Part shown: piece by piece, positions 6,020-13,088 of the stretch
Position numbering within the stretch: position 1 is the first letter of the stretch
How the letters are laid out: each line of letters begins with the position of its first letter
NCBI GenBank assembly: GCA_002449335.1
Contig: DKDL01000047.1
Span: forward strand, 1 to 17,057
Direction of reading: 5' to 3'
Source: Succinatimonas sp. UBA6849
GTDB taxonomy: Bacteria; Pseudomonadota; Gammaproteobacteria; Enterobacterales; Succinivibrionaceae
DNA length: 17,057 bases
Notes under the pieces: generated by a model
Seen by the model: only the letters and a program-made list of their open reading frames with translations
Told to the model about the DNA's origin: nothing
The model's database searches: none
Program-made: the position numbers and the translations under genes

Positions 6020-7627
6020 ATGGCAAAGTATTTAAATAAGGGAAAAGAGCTTTTTCAAGAAACGTTAGACTCTCTTATATATGTTGATAAGTCTTCTTTA
6101 ATAGAGATCTTGAATCAAAGCATAAAAACTCAAGATAAGTACTTTTGCCTAAGTAGACCTCGCCGTTTTGGAAAATCTGTCACAGCAAAAATGCTCTGTT
6201 CTTATTATTCAAGAGGAGTAGATAGCTCATCACAGTTTGATAATCTTAACATAGCAAAATCTCCAAGCTATAAGAATCATTTAAATCGATACAATGTTAT
6301 TTTTATTAACATGTCGCTTGAATTTAATGATGCTCACCATGATGTTAATAAAATGATTTCATCAATTACATCTTCTATAGTGGATGAATTAAAAGAAGCT
6401 TATCCACAAATTGTATTCAATTCTCCTAACAAGTTACATAAATGTTTAGATGATGTTTTTTCAGAAAGCAATATTCCTTTTGTCATCATTATCGATGAAT
6501 GGGATCGCATTATGCGAGAGAAAAAAGAGGATGGTCAAAGTTTAAAGCTGTACCTTGAATGGTTAGAAGGTATCTTCAAAGATCAAGTTTACATAGCTCT
6601 AGCTTATATGACAGGTATCCTACCAGTTAAGAAGTACGGAAACCAAAGTGCATTGAATATGTTCAATGAGTTTTCAATGACAGATCCTGATAATTTTGCT
6701 CCTTTCATCGGTTTTACAGAGAACGAAGTTCAGTCATTGTGTAACAAGTTCAATATGGATTATAACCTAATGCAACAATGGTATGATGGGTACTCTTTTA
6801 TAGATGTTCCTCATATTTATAATCCTAATTCTGTAGTAAAGAGTATCAGCAGAAAAAGATTTGGTAGTTACTGGACAAAAACTGGAACCTTTGAAACCCT
6901 TCAAGATTTTATTGATATGAATAAGGAAGGACTAAAAGAAGATATTGTAAAGTTAATTGCAGGCGAAGATGTGGTGGTGAATGTTGCTAAATTCCAAAAT
7001 GATATGGTTACATTTAAGACCAAGAACGATGTTTTAACTTTGCTTATTCATTTAGGATATCTCGCAATAAAAACAGATTCAGATATCAGAGTAGACAATA
7101 TTTCTAAATTTGTAGTTCATATTCCAAATGAAGAAATCAAAATGGAATTTAGAAATATAGTTGAAGATAACAAAAACTACGCTGGTGTCTACAATCTTAT
7201 AAGCAAGTCATATGATCTTTTAAAAGATATCTGGTCATTAAATGGTGAAGCTGTAGCTAAAGTCTTTGATGAGGCACATCAAGACCATACCTCAATTCTA
7301 ACTTACAATGACGAGAATTCATTGTCTTGTGTGATATCTTTATCCTTAGATGCAAGTACGACTGATACATATAACGTAGTAAGAGAATTACCTACAGGAA
7401 AAGGCTATGCTGATTTAGTATATTTGCCAAAGCCAGGTGTAAATAGACCTGCACTACTTATGGAGTTAAAGTATGATAAGTCAGCAGAATCAGCTATTAC
7501 TCAGATAAAAGAGAAGAACTACTTACAGTTCTTTAAAGACTATAAAGGAGAGGTCTTATTAGTGGGTATTAATTATTCAAAGAAAACAAAAACTCATCAA
7601 TGTATTATTGAAAAGGCTAAACTATAA
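6020..7627 (+). CDS. AAA-ATPase-like protein with C-terminal PD-(D/E)XK nuclease domain (PF09820/PF08011 family)
   Basis: A 535-residue protein of the AAA-ATPase_like plus PDDEXK_9 type. The N-terminal part has the family form of Walker A, SRPRRFGKSV (about 45-54), and Walker B VIIIDEWDR (about 155-163). These are followed by the family blocks YMTGILPVKKYG, GFTENEV, QWYDGYSF...YNPNSV and YWTKTGTFE. The C-terminal domain has the nuclease-fold motifs GYADLVY (about 462-468) and LLMELKY (about 479-485). The cellular role is not firmly known; members often occur in many copies near mobile DNA, and a nuclease or nucleic-acid role is inference. The frame could open at TTG 6014, but ATG 6020 has AAGGTG 7 nt upstream and is preferred. 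It is divergent from traD and convergent with the gene at 7747-8730. A related gene ends at position 122. Confidence 0.88.
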   Translation: MAKYLNKGKELFQETLDSLIYVDKSSLIEILNQSIKTQDKYFCLSRPRRFGKSVTAKMLCSYYSRGVDSSSQFDNLNIAKSPSYKNHLNRYNVIFINMSLEFNDAHHDVNKMISSITSSIVDELKEAYPQIVFNSPNKLHKCLDDVFSESNIPFVIIIDEWDRIMREKKEDGQSLKLYLEWLEGIFKDQVYIALAYMTGILPVKKYGNQSALNMFNEFSMTDPDNFAPFIGFTENEVQSLCNKFNMDYNLMQQWYDGYSFIDVPHIYNPNSVVKSISRKRFGSYWTKTGTFETLQDFIDMNKEGLKEDIVKLIAGEDVVVNVAKFQNDMVTFKTKNDVLTLLIHLGYLAIKTDSDIRVDNISKFVVHIPNEEIKMEFRNIVEDNKNYAGVYNLISKSYDLLKDIWSLNGEAVAKVFDEAHQDHTSILTYNDENSLSCVISLSLDASTTDTYNVVRELPTGKGYADLVYLPKPGVNRPALLMELKYDKSAESAITQIKEKNYLQFFKDYKGEVLLVGINYSKKTKTHQCIIEKAKL

Positions 7628-7650
7628 GATCTCTCAGACATTTTGTTTTA

Positions 7651-7736
7651 TGCCACAAGGTAAAATCATCGGTTTTAGATGAGAGCTTAATTTAAGGTTT
7701 GATACTTACCTAAGATGAGACTCTTACCTTGTGGCA
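7651..7736. repeat. 13-bp inverted repeat between convergent genes
   Basis: TGCCACAAGGTAA (7651-7663) and its exact complement TTACCTTGTGGCA (7724-7736) face each other across 60 bp. Inside are smaller dyads such as TCATC/GATGA and CTTAA/TTAAG. It fills the gap between the convergent AAA-nuclease gene and the 327-residue gene. It may act as a two-way transcription end, although no U-run follows either arm, or it may be the ends of a very small element. TGTTTTATGC occurs just outside both sides (7644-7653 and 7743-7752). Confidence 0.65.
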
Positions 7737-7746
7737 AAAAGCTGTT

Positions 7747-8730
7747 TTATGCTAATGAATCTAAGATTTTCTGGTACTTTGCTTTAGCCTTTATAAGTGC
7801 ATCTCCTGTAAAGTCTTTATAGTTAAAGTACACATCAGATAATCTGCCTTTTAATCCTGTAAATTTATACAGAAGTTCAAAGCCATCCTTTAGCTCCTCA
7901 AGATCTAGATCTGAATAAAACTCTACATCATGACTTAAAGCTGTAAAGCAAAGATATAAAGCAGTAGCTAAAACTCTAGGTTCTTTACTTTTCCCTGAAT
8001 GCCAAATCTTATGTTTTTCAGTTCCAAAGTAATCGCCATCTGGCATAAAGAAAGAACCATCCATAAGATCAATATCTACAGAGCGTTCACCTTCTCTTAA
8101 ATATCTTTGTACAACGTCCTCTGCTGTAGCTGGAGGCTGAGCTAACATTCTCCAGCCTGGAGCTAATGCCTTATATGAGAAATCCTCATAATCACTATCT
8201 TTGCAGATACCACAGATAACCTTACAGACATTTAAAGCAGCTTCATCATAAATACCACCTTTGACCATACCTACAAGACCTTGTACTAAAGGCAATCTCT
8301 TAGGTGATAAATATGAGTAGATATCAAAGTAATCATCACTGGCCAGGCGCAGGATCTTTACAGGAATATTCAGGTTATGCTCTTTTAACAGTTCATGGAG
8401 TACATGGAAGTTTAGAGTATAGAACTCGTTTAATTTGGTCTTTTTATCAGGATTGTCACTTTCTGTGGTAATAGTTTCTTCTTTTTTATCTAAGATCTTT
8501 AAGCTTGCAAGATAGTCCAGGCACTCTTTTACACATTCAGGAGTTCTTCTTAAATTACGGGCTAAAAGGTGCACATGATTTCTGGCATTAAATCTTTGGC
8601 ACTTTTCTAGTGAATGCCAATAGAGCATGACTGAAAGCACCAGGCATACAGCATCATTTGGTACATCATCTCGATTAAACACGCTAAGTTCTGAATAGTA
8701 GGGAACTCTAGTTAGACCTAATTCTTCCAT
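7747..8730 (-). CDS. Unrecognised 327-residue protein with HTH-like N-terminal region, downstream of iteron-like repeats
   Basis: I do not recognise this family. The protein is soluble, with no signal or membrane segments. Residues 52-80 (HVHLLARNL-RR-TPECVKECLDYLASLKIL) have the spacing and amphipathic pattern of a winged helix-turn-helix, as seen in replication initiators, DnaD-like proteins and repressors. A Lys/Glu/Asp-rich linker follows (81-100), then a mixed helical region with a Tyr/Asp-rich middle and a basic C-terminal helix (311-325). The ATG at 8728-8730 has AGG about 5 nt upstream. About 55 bp further upstream four tandem 17-18 bp repeats begin, oriented with the gene and followed by a dyad. 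Such an array next to a DNA-binding-like gene recalls iteron plasmid rep genes or a self-regulated DNA-binding protein. That reading rests on layout, not on homology. Confidence 0.75.
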   Translation of the reverse strand: MEELGLTRVPYYSELSVFNRDDVPNDAVCLVLSVMLYWHSLEKCQRFNARNHVHLLARNLRRTPECVKECLDYLASLKILDKKEETITTESDNPDKKTKLNEFYTLNFHVLHELLKEHNLNIPVKILRLASDDYFDIYSYLSPKRLPLVQGLVGMVKGGIYDEAALNVCKVICGICKDSDYEDFSYKALAPGWRMLAQPPATAEDVVQRYLREGERSVDIDLMDGSFFMPDGDYFGTEKHKIWHSGKSKEPRVLATALYLCFTALSHDVEFYSDLDLEELKDGFELLYKFTGLKGRLSDVYFNYKDFTGDALIKAKAKYQKILDSLA

Positions 8731-8784
8731 TTGACCTGATTCTTCTGATAAATGATCCTGATAAACAAGTACTGAAATCTTGCT

Positions 8785-8854
8785 GCTTATACTTTTGTAG
8801 CATTCATTCTGTTTGTAACTATCATGCGTTTATAACATTCATGTCGTTTATAAC
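8785..8854 (-). repeat. Four tandem 17-18 bp iteron-like repeats
   Basis: Read on the minus strand, four head-to-tail units follow one another without gaps: GTTATAAACGACATGAAT (8854-8837), GTTATAAACGCATGATA (8836-8820), GTTACAAACAGAATGAAT (8819-8802) and a degenerate GCTACAAAAGTATAAGC (8801-8785). Consensus core is GTTAYAAAC followed by an ATGA-like tail. They lie 55-125 bp upstream of the start of the 327-residue HTH-like gene and point the same way. Confidence 0.8.
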
Positions 8855-8855
8855 A

Positions 8856-8874
8856 GACTGTACATTGAACAGTC
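8856..8874. promoter_or_regulatory. Dyad next to the iteron-like array
   Basis: GACTGT (8856-8861) and ACAGTC (8869-8874) form a 6-bp inverted repeat with a 7-nt spacer, starting 2 bp from the outermost iteron-like unit. A dyad beside an iteron array is typical of rep control regions. The function here is inferred. Confidence 0.4.
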
Positions 8875-8944
8875 ATGAATTATACCAAATGAAGCTAAAT
8901 TTTCAGAAAAATGATTTGCTTAGTAAATAAGCATAAAATTGCAC

Positions 8945-8974
8945 TTGAGTATATACATTAAATGTATATACAAT
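8945..8974 (+). promoter_or_regulatory. Promoter with a 23-bp palindrome in its spacer, for the 78-residue membrane protein
   Basis: TTGAGT (8945-8950) and TACAAT (8969-8974) are separated by 18 bp and make a plausible sigma70 promoter about 45 bp upstream of the next gene. A perfect palindrome with 11-bp arms (GTATATACATT / AATGTATATAC around a central A, 8949-8971) covers the spacer and overlaps both boxes. This would make the promoter easily blocked by a dimeric repressor. Confidence 0.6.
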
Positions 8975-9018
8975 AAATTGTACAAGATTTATATGTCTTA
9001 ATATTTAAGGAGTACCAA

Positions 9019-9255
9019 ATGAAATTCCTGTTATATCTGCCTCTTACTTTTGGAATAGCTTCACTCATAAGCATTTATGTCTTGTCAAATTTTGTCTTAG
9101 GAGCGATTTTAGGAATTCCTGGAGTCGTTTTAATCTATATTATTCAAGTAGCTATCACACCTAAAGAGGAAAATATCTTTTATTCGGGGGTCGTTGTATC
9201 TGCATTGGGAGTATTTTTGGTGATTAATCATTTGATCGAAATGTATTTTGACTGA
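9019..9255 (+). CDS. Small membrane protein, DUF4190-like, paralog of the next gene
   Basis: A 78-residue hydrophobic protein with about three membrane spans: residues 4-22, 26-46 and 55-74. Polar residues (TPKEEN) lie between the second and third. The start has an excellent AGGAG site six nt upstream of ATG 9019. It resembles the protein at 9419-9688 in length, span layout and the opening YLPLTFGIASLISI versus YLPIVLGIVSIISI, so the two are tandem paralogs. The layout and the GAILGIPGVV / VVVSALGVFLV segments recall DUF4190-type small membrane proteins, which have no settled function. This copy is the more diverged. Confidence 0.72.
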   Translation: MKFLLYLPLTFGIASLISIYVLSNFVLGAILGIPGVVLIYIIQVAITPKEENIFYSGVVVSALGVFLVINHLIEMYFD

Positions 9256-9328
9256 CTTTCCATGAAAAGATTTCATAATAGAATTGCTCAAAATATGATT
9301 TGCACACTTAATGAACCTAAAAATAAAT

Positions 9329-9358
9329 TTGAATATTTACACTGAATGAATGTACAAT
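9329..9358 (+). promoter_or_regulatory. Promoter of the second DUF4190-like gene, a diverged copy of the 8945 promoter
   Basis: TTGAAT (9329-9334) and TACAAT (9353-9358) again have an 18-bp spacer. The 47 bp at 9331-9377 match 8947-8993 without gaps at 38 of 47 positions, so the promoter was duplicated with the gene. The spacer palindrome of the first copy is largely lost here. Confidence 0.55.
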
Positions 9359-9418
9359 AAATAGTACAAAATTTATGCAGTCACATTATCTGCGTCAAAT
9401 ATAATATCATCCAATCTA

Positions 9419-9688
9419 ATGCATCAGTGTAAGGATTATCATTTGCAGTATCTTCCGATTGTTTTAGGAATTGTCTCCATCATAAGTATTTTTACTGGTG
9501 CAGGTTGTTTCTTGGGTGTAGCTTTAGCTGTTTTAGGTATTGTCTTTGGCTTTATAGCTTTAAAAAAGCATCCTGAAAGCACAAAACTGTGTTACACCGG
9601 CATTGCTTTATCCATTGTAGGTTTAGTACTGACTCTTTTAATAGTGATTGGCTTTATTGCCATTATGGTAGCTTTTTGTTTTGCCTGA
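9419..9688 (+). CDS. Small membrane protein, DUF4190-like
   Basis: An 89-residue membrane protein. The sequence LPIVLGIVSIIS, ...GVALAVLGIVFGFIALKK, then YTGIALSIVGLVLTLLIVIG has the DUF4190 pattern: a helix, a glycine-rich helix ending in an IALKK-type basic turn, a short polar loop (HPESTK), and a third helix beginning TGIALSIVGL. It is probably an inner-membrane protein of unknown role. The ATG at 9419 has no clear ribosome site. A TTG at 9443 has AAGGA 7 nt upstream and would start the protein at a point matching the paralog's N-terminus, giving 81 residues; that may be the true start. Monocistronic, about 300 bp before the purine permease gene. Confidence 0.75.
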   Translation: MHQCKDYHLQYLPIVLGIVSIISIFTGAGCFLGVALAVLGIVFGFIALKKHPESTKLCYTGIALSIVGLVLTLLIVIGFIAIMVAFCFA

Positions 9689-9991
9689 ACATCAGGTAAA
9701 ACAAGATACCTCAAAGGATAGAACTATCCCCAAAATATTTGCATTCAACTCAATATAAGCACCTTTATATAGACTCCATTTTCTCTGTAGAAAATCTTAA
9801 TCAACTGTTCAAAATCAGTCTTAACCCCCGCTAAAAGTGTGCATATGCACACCTGTCAGCACATTAGTGAATACGATATTTATCAAATCTTGGTAAATGT
9901 CGATTTCTTATTTAATCAGCATTGACACTAAGGTAAATTCAAATATACTGAAAGCGCCTTTTTAGCAGGTATTTTTCATTCAGAGGAAATT
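9689..9991 (+). promoter_or_regulatory. Promoter region of the purine permease: sigma70 promoter plus a 16-bp palindrome
   Basis: A near-consensus promoter, TTGACA (9922-9927), 16-bp spacer, TATACT (9944-9949), lies about 42 bp before the permease start. About 70 bp upstream of the -35 box is a perfect 16-bp palindrome GTGTGCATATGCACAC (9837-9852), a likely regulator site. It does not match the PurR consensus. No purine-riboswitch core is visible. A minor dyad GGATAG/CTATCC lies at 9717-9730. Confidence 0.75.
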
Positions 9992-11332
9992 ATGTCTGAC
10001 ACCATCTCAAAGAACGATCAGGGGTTTTTAGATCGTTATTTCAAATTAAAAGCTAAAGGTACTAATGTCCGCACTGAGATCATTGCTGGTATTACTACCT
10101 TCGTAGCTATGGCTTACATTATTTTTGTTAACCCATCAATCTTAAAAGAAGCAGGTATCCCTGTAGAAGCAGCTGTAGCTGCAACTATCTGGTCTGCTGC
10201 TTTATGTACCATCGCAATGGGCCTTTTTGCAAATCTTCCGGTTGCTATGGCTCCTGGCATGGGACTTAATGCATTCTTTACCTTCTATGTATGTAAGACT
10301 GTAGGCTTGAATTGGGAAACAGCTTTAGGTGCTGTGTTTGTATCAGGTTTAGTCTTCTTTGTGCTGACTGTTACTAAACTGCGTCAGATGATTATTGATG
10401 CTGTACCAATGAGTTTGAAATCAGCAACCGTAGTTGGTATCGGTATGTTCATTGCTTTCGTTGGTCTTCAAAGCTCAAATCTGATTGTTGAATCTCCTGC
10501 TACTAAGATCACCTTAGGTACATTCTCTGATCCAAAAGTTGATCTGGCACTTTTAGGTGTTCTCATCATTGGCGCTCTTTTAGCCTTAAAAATCAGAGCA
10601 GCCATGTTAATCGGCATTGTGACTGTAACTGTAATTGGAATGATCTTTGGTGTAACTAAGGCACCTGAAGGCATCTCTGATGTTGTAAGTTTATCTTTCC
10701 CAGGCATGGGTGAGACCTTCTTGAAGATGGATCTTGTAGGTGCTTTCCATTATGGTCTAGTTTCAATCATCTTTACTTTCACCATTGTTGAGCTATTCGA
10801 TAATATCGGTACTCTAATCGGTGTTACCAAGGCAGCAGGTCTTGTAGATAAAGACGGTAAGATTGAAAACTGCGATAGAGCTCTGATGACCGATTCTGTT
10901 GGTACCTTATTATCAGCAACCATGGGTACCTGTGCTGTAACCTCATATGTTGAATCATCAGCTGGTGTTAATGTTGGTGGTAAGACTGGTCTTACCGCAG
11001 TAGTTGTAGGTATCTGCTTCCTATTAGCATTCTTCTTCTCACCACTTGCAAGTTTAATTCCTGCTTATGCAACAGCTCCTGCTCTTATCGTAGTAGGTGC
11101 TATGATGATGAAGAATGTACAGGGCATCGACTTTACAGACTTCTCTGAATCAATTCCTGCTTTCTTAACCGTGATCATGATGCCAATGACTTATTCTATA
11201 GGTAATGGTTTTGGCTTCGGTTTTGCAAGCTACTGTCTGTTAAAACTGATTACTGGTAAATACCGTCAGGTAACTCCAATTATGTGGGGCGTAAGCGTTA
11301 TCTTAATTATTGGCTTCTTCATGCACCAGTAA
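9992..11332 (+). CDS. NCS2-family purine permease (AzgA-like, adenine/guanine/hypoxanthine:H+ symporter)
   Basis: A 446-residue inner-membrane transporter of the AzgA branch of NCS2 (COG2252), importing purine bases by proton symport. Family signatures in order: TEIIAGITTFVAMAYIIFVNPSIL (28-51), MAPGMGLNAFF (86-96), FTIVELFDNIGTLIGV (263-278), GTCAVTSYVESSAGV (312-326) and YSIGNGFGFG (401-410). The acidic residues of the VELFDN and YVESSAG helices lie where NCS2 proteins bind substrate. Full length, close to E. coli GhxP, PurP and YicO; which purine is preferred cannot be told from sequence alone. Start ATG 9992 has AGAGGA 5 nt upstream. Transcribed alone from the TTGACA promoter at 9922 and ended by the terminator at 11378-11415. 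Confidence 0.93.
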   Translation: MSDTISKNDQGFLDRYFKLKAKGTNVRTEIIAGITTFVAMAYIIFVNPSILKEAGIPVEAAVAATIWSAALCTIAMGLFANLPVAMAPGMGLNAFFTFYVCKTVGLNWETALGAVFVSGLVFFVLTVTKLRQMIIDAVPMSLKSATVVGIGMFIAFVGLQSSNLIVESPATKITLGTFSDPKVDLALLGVLIIGALLALKIRAAMLIGIVTVTVIGMIFGVTKAPEGISDVVSLSFPGMGETFLKMDLVGAFHYGLVSIIFTFTIVELFDNIGTLIGVTKAAGLVDKDGKIENCDRALMTDSVGTLLSATMGTCAVTSYVESSAGVNVGGKTGLTAVVVGICFLLAFFFSPLASLIPAYATAPALIVVGAMMMKNVQGIDFTDFSESIPAFLTVIMMPMTYSIGNGFGFGFASYCLLKLITGKYRQVTPIMWGVSVILIIGFFMHQ

Positions 11333-11377
11333 TCAAGTGCAATCTTTCATGGAAAAGATTGTCCTACCACTAAAAAC

Positions 11378-11415
11378 AAAAAGCTATGTCAGACAAAATC
11401 CGACATAGCTTTTTT
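11378..11415. terminator. Rho-independent terminator shared by two convergent genes
   Basis: A perfect 13-bp stem, AAAAAGCTATGTC (11378-11390) and GACATAGCTTTTT (11402-11414), has an 11-nt loop and ends in a T-run on + . On the minus strand the stem is followed by TTTTTGTTTTT, so it can also stop the regulator gene ending at 11466. A weaker hairpin CAATCTT/AAGATTG lies just before it (11340-11361). Confidence 0.9.
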
Positions 11416-11465
11416 GCAGGTGGTTTTCAAACTTTTATATGATTTACAGAAAAGAGGTAAAAGGC

Positions 11466-12788
11466 TTATTTGATAACATATCTCATTAACTTTCCTTTTC
11501 CTGTCTGCTCAAGTTCTCCAGCCTCACAGAGTTCTTTTAGTAGCCTGAATGCTTTGGTTGTTCCTGAACCAATCAAATTCTCGACTTCTTTTCTTGATAC
11601 ACTACCATTTTCCTTTGCATACTGAATGATAAGTTTCTTCTGTTCGTCCAAAGAGATATCAGCGTCATTGTTGCTGTAGGACCGTATATTAGAGTTCTGC
11701 TCCTCATTTCTGTTTGGGAGAGTCACACGGAAAACTCCCTTTGCTGTTTCAAATTCTGGCTGCAGGTGATTTGATTTATATACTCGTTCTATCTTTCCTA
11801 TTCCAGTTCCATAACTTTCAATCAGCCTCATTCGATAAAAAATCGCTGCAAGGTTAGGATTTCTCGACATGGATACTCCAAGAAAAATAGATTTCAGCTC
11901 CAAGCCTGAAACTAGACCTCCAAGAGACACAAACTCAATTCTATCCTCGAAAACATTTATAAGATTACTGCCACTAAAAGAATAGTCTCGATGGACAATA
12001 CTATTAAGCAACGCTTCTCTTACAGCAACTTCTGGATAATCTCTCTTATCAGTTCGATTAAGTCCAGAGAAAGTTGCTTTGGTTTTGTTTACAAGATCTA
12101 TGAACTGATATACATCTTCAAGTTGCTTCAAAATAGAACCTGTAAATTCTTTTCTATCTCTAAACTGTTCCTTATCTGTTCCCTGAAAAAGCGCAACTTT
12201 TGTAGTTGTTTCACACTGATCTGACAGCAACAAAGCCAAATTTGTATAAAGACCATCTTCTCCAATGAGTTTAAGAGTTATCATCTGAGAGGGACCGACT
12301 TCTAGAGATCTGCTTTGCATTTCTGCAAAAAAAGTCTGAAAACTCAGTTCCTGATTCATGCTTCTACACTGTTCAAAGGATCTGCCACTGTTTTGAAGGA
12401 TCATTTCTCTGATTCCTTCTTCTGTCATAGGCTGAGTGGAGCTGCCTTTACGTACATATACTCCACCAGGTTTCAGTCCCTTTTCCCTTATGTAATAGGG
12501 GCGATATATTCCAGTCGTTACATCAATTTTAACAACCTGTTTACCTTCTATCTCAACCGTGTTTACTTTTACAAATGGCATGACATCAGGAGATAGTGAA
12601 TCTTTTAGTGAATTTGCTATTTGTAGCATCACACCATCTGGATCATCAATTCCTAAGACCGCACCATCTTTTCTAACACCGACAAAAACTGTTCCACCAT
12701 CGGCGTTGGCAAACCCAATTACTTCTTTTAGAATATCAGGAACGTATTCTTGTTTGAACTCAATATTCTGATTTTCAAATGACAGCAT
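11466..12788 (-). CDS. AlbA_2/Schlafen-type ATP-binding regulator with C-terminal winged helix
   Basis: A 440-residue cytoplasmic protein with a three-part layout common in bacterial AlbA_2 (PF04326) proteins. The N-terminal domain (about 6-130) carries IEFKQEYVP...ILKEVIGFANADGGTVFVGV and PYYIREKGL...GGVYVRKGSSTQPM. The middle HATPase_c_4-like region (about 250-335) has YPEVAVREALLNSIVHRDY, with the N-box-like asparagine, and IESYGTGIGKIERV. A wHTH (about 381-438) follows a linker. Such proteins are predicted nucleic-acid-binding regulators, often near defence or mobile genes; the exact role is unknown. ATG 12788 is the first start after an in-frame TAG; AAGGA lies about 11 nt upstream. Its promoter is embedded in a CTTT-rich tract. 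The in-frame motifs look intact, so the gene is probably functional. Confidence 0.87.
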   Translation of the reverse strand: MLSFENQNIEFKQEYVPDILKEVIGFANADGGTVFVGVRKDGAVLGIDDPDGVMLQIANSLKDSLSPDVMPFVKVNTVEIEGKQVVKIDVTTGIYRPYYIREKGLKPGGVYVRKGSSTQPMTEEGIREMILQNSGRSFEQCRSMNQELSFQTFFAEMQSRSLEVGPSQMITLKLIGEDGLYTNLALLLSDQCETTTKVALFQGTDKEQFRDRKEFTGSILKQLEDVYQFIDLVNKTKATFSGLNRTDKRDYPEVAVREALLNSIVHRDYSFSGSNLINVFEDRIEFVSLGGLVSGLELKSIFLGVSMSRNPNLAAIFYRMRLIESYGTGIGKIERVYKSNHLQPEFETAKGVFRVTLPNRNEEQNSNIRSYSNNDADISLDEQKKLIIQYAKENGSVSRKEVENLIGSGTTKAFRLLKELCEAGELEQTGKGKLMRYVIK

Positions 12789-13088
12789 TTCGTACTATAT
12801 CCTTTCTTCTTTCTTTTTTATTATAAAAGCAAGAAAGAAGAAAGAAAGGAAGAAAGCAAGAAAGAAACGATGAAAGAAAAATCATGACAAGAGGAGTAAA
12901 AGCAAATATTTTCACTTAATAAAAGTCACGTAACGCTCATCGTAGAAGTGTCAATTTCTTTAAGTGGCCTTTAGTGACTCTTTCATGTCTTAACTTGAGG
13001 TACTTATCAATGTTCTCCTGATTAACCTTTAATAGGAAACTTATATAACAAGAAGACAATAGAATAAGAAACTTATAAAAAGCAGTAG
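12789..13088. other. Intergenic region: CTTT/GAAA tract with inverted arms, otherwise no gene seen
   Basis: The left half is a purine/pyrimidine-asymmetric tract. CTTTCTTCTTTCTT (12802-12815) and AAGAAAGAAGAAAG (12831-12844) are exact complements, and a purine-rich run continues to about 12880. The right half is AT-rich and holds a GAAACTTATA direct repeat (13036-13045, 13068-13077). No coding frame is supported. Confidence 0.7.
12820..12848 (-). promoter_or_regulatory. Predicted promoter of the AlbA_2 regulator, spacer made of CTTT repeats
   Basis: On the minus strand a perfect TATAAT (12825-12820) lies about 30 bp upstream of the ATG. The 16-18 bp upstream of it are TTTCTT/CTTTC units, so any -35 box would be a weak tract-derived one. 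Repeat-number change would alter the -35/-10 spacing. Confidence 0.5.

Noticed and set aside
7651..7736. Insertion sequence with 13-bp terminal repeats
   Set aside because: The interior is only 60 bp, without a transposase, and no target-site duplication is clear; kept only as an unexplained inverted repeat.
8785..8854. CRISPR array
   Set aside because: The repeats are 17-18 bp and directly adjacent without spacers, and no cas gene is present.
9689..9991. Purine riboswitch upstream of the NCS2 permease
   Set aside because: The leader after the TTGACA/TATACT promoter is only about 35 nt, too short for an aptamer, and no purine-aptamer core is visible.
11991..12771. Plus-strand open frames opposite the AlbA_2 regulator
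   Set aside because: The minus-strand frame has clear domains and full length, and the plus-strand frames have none.
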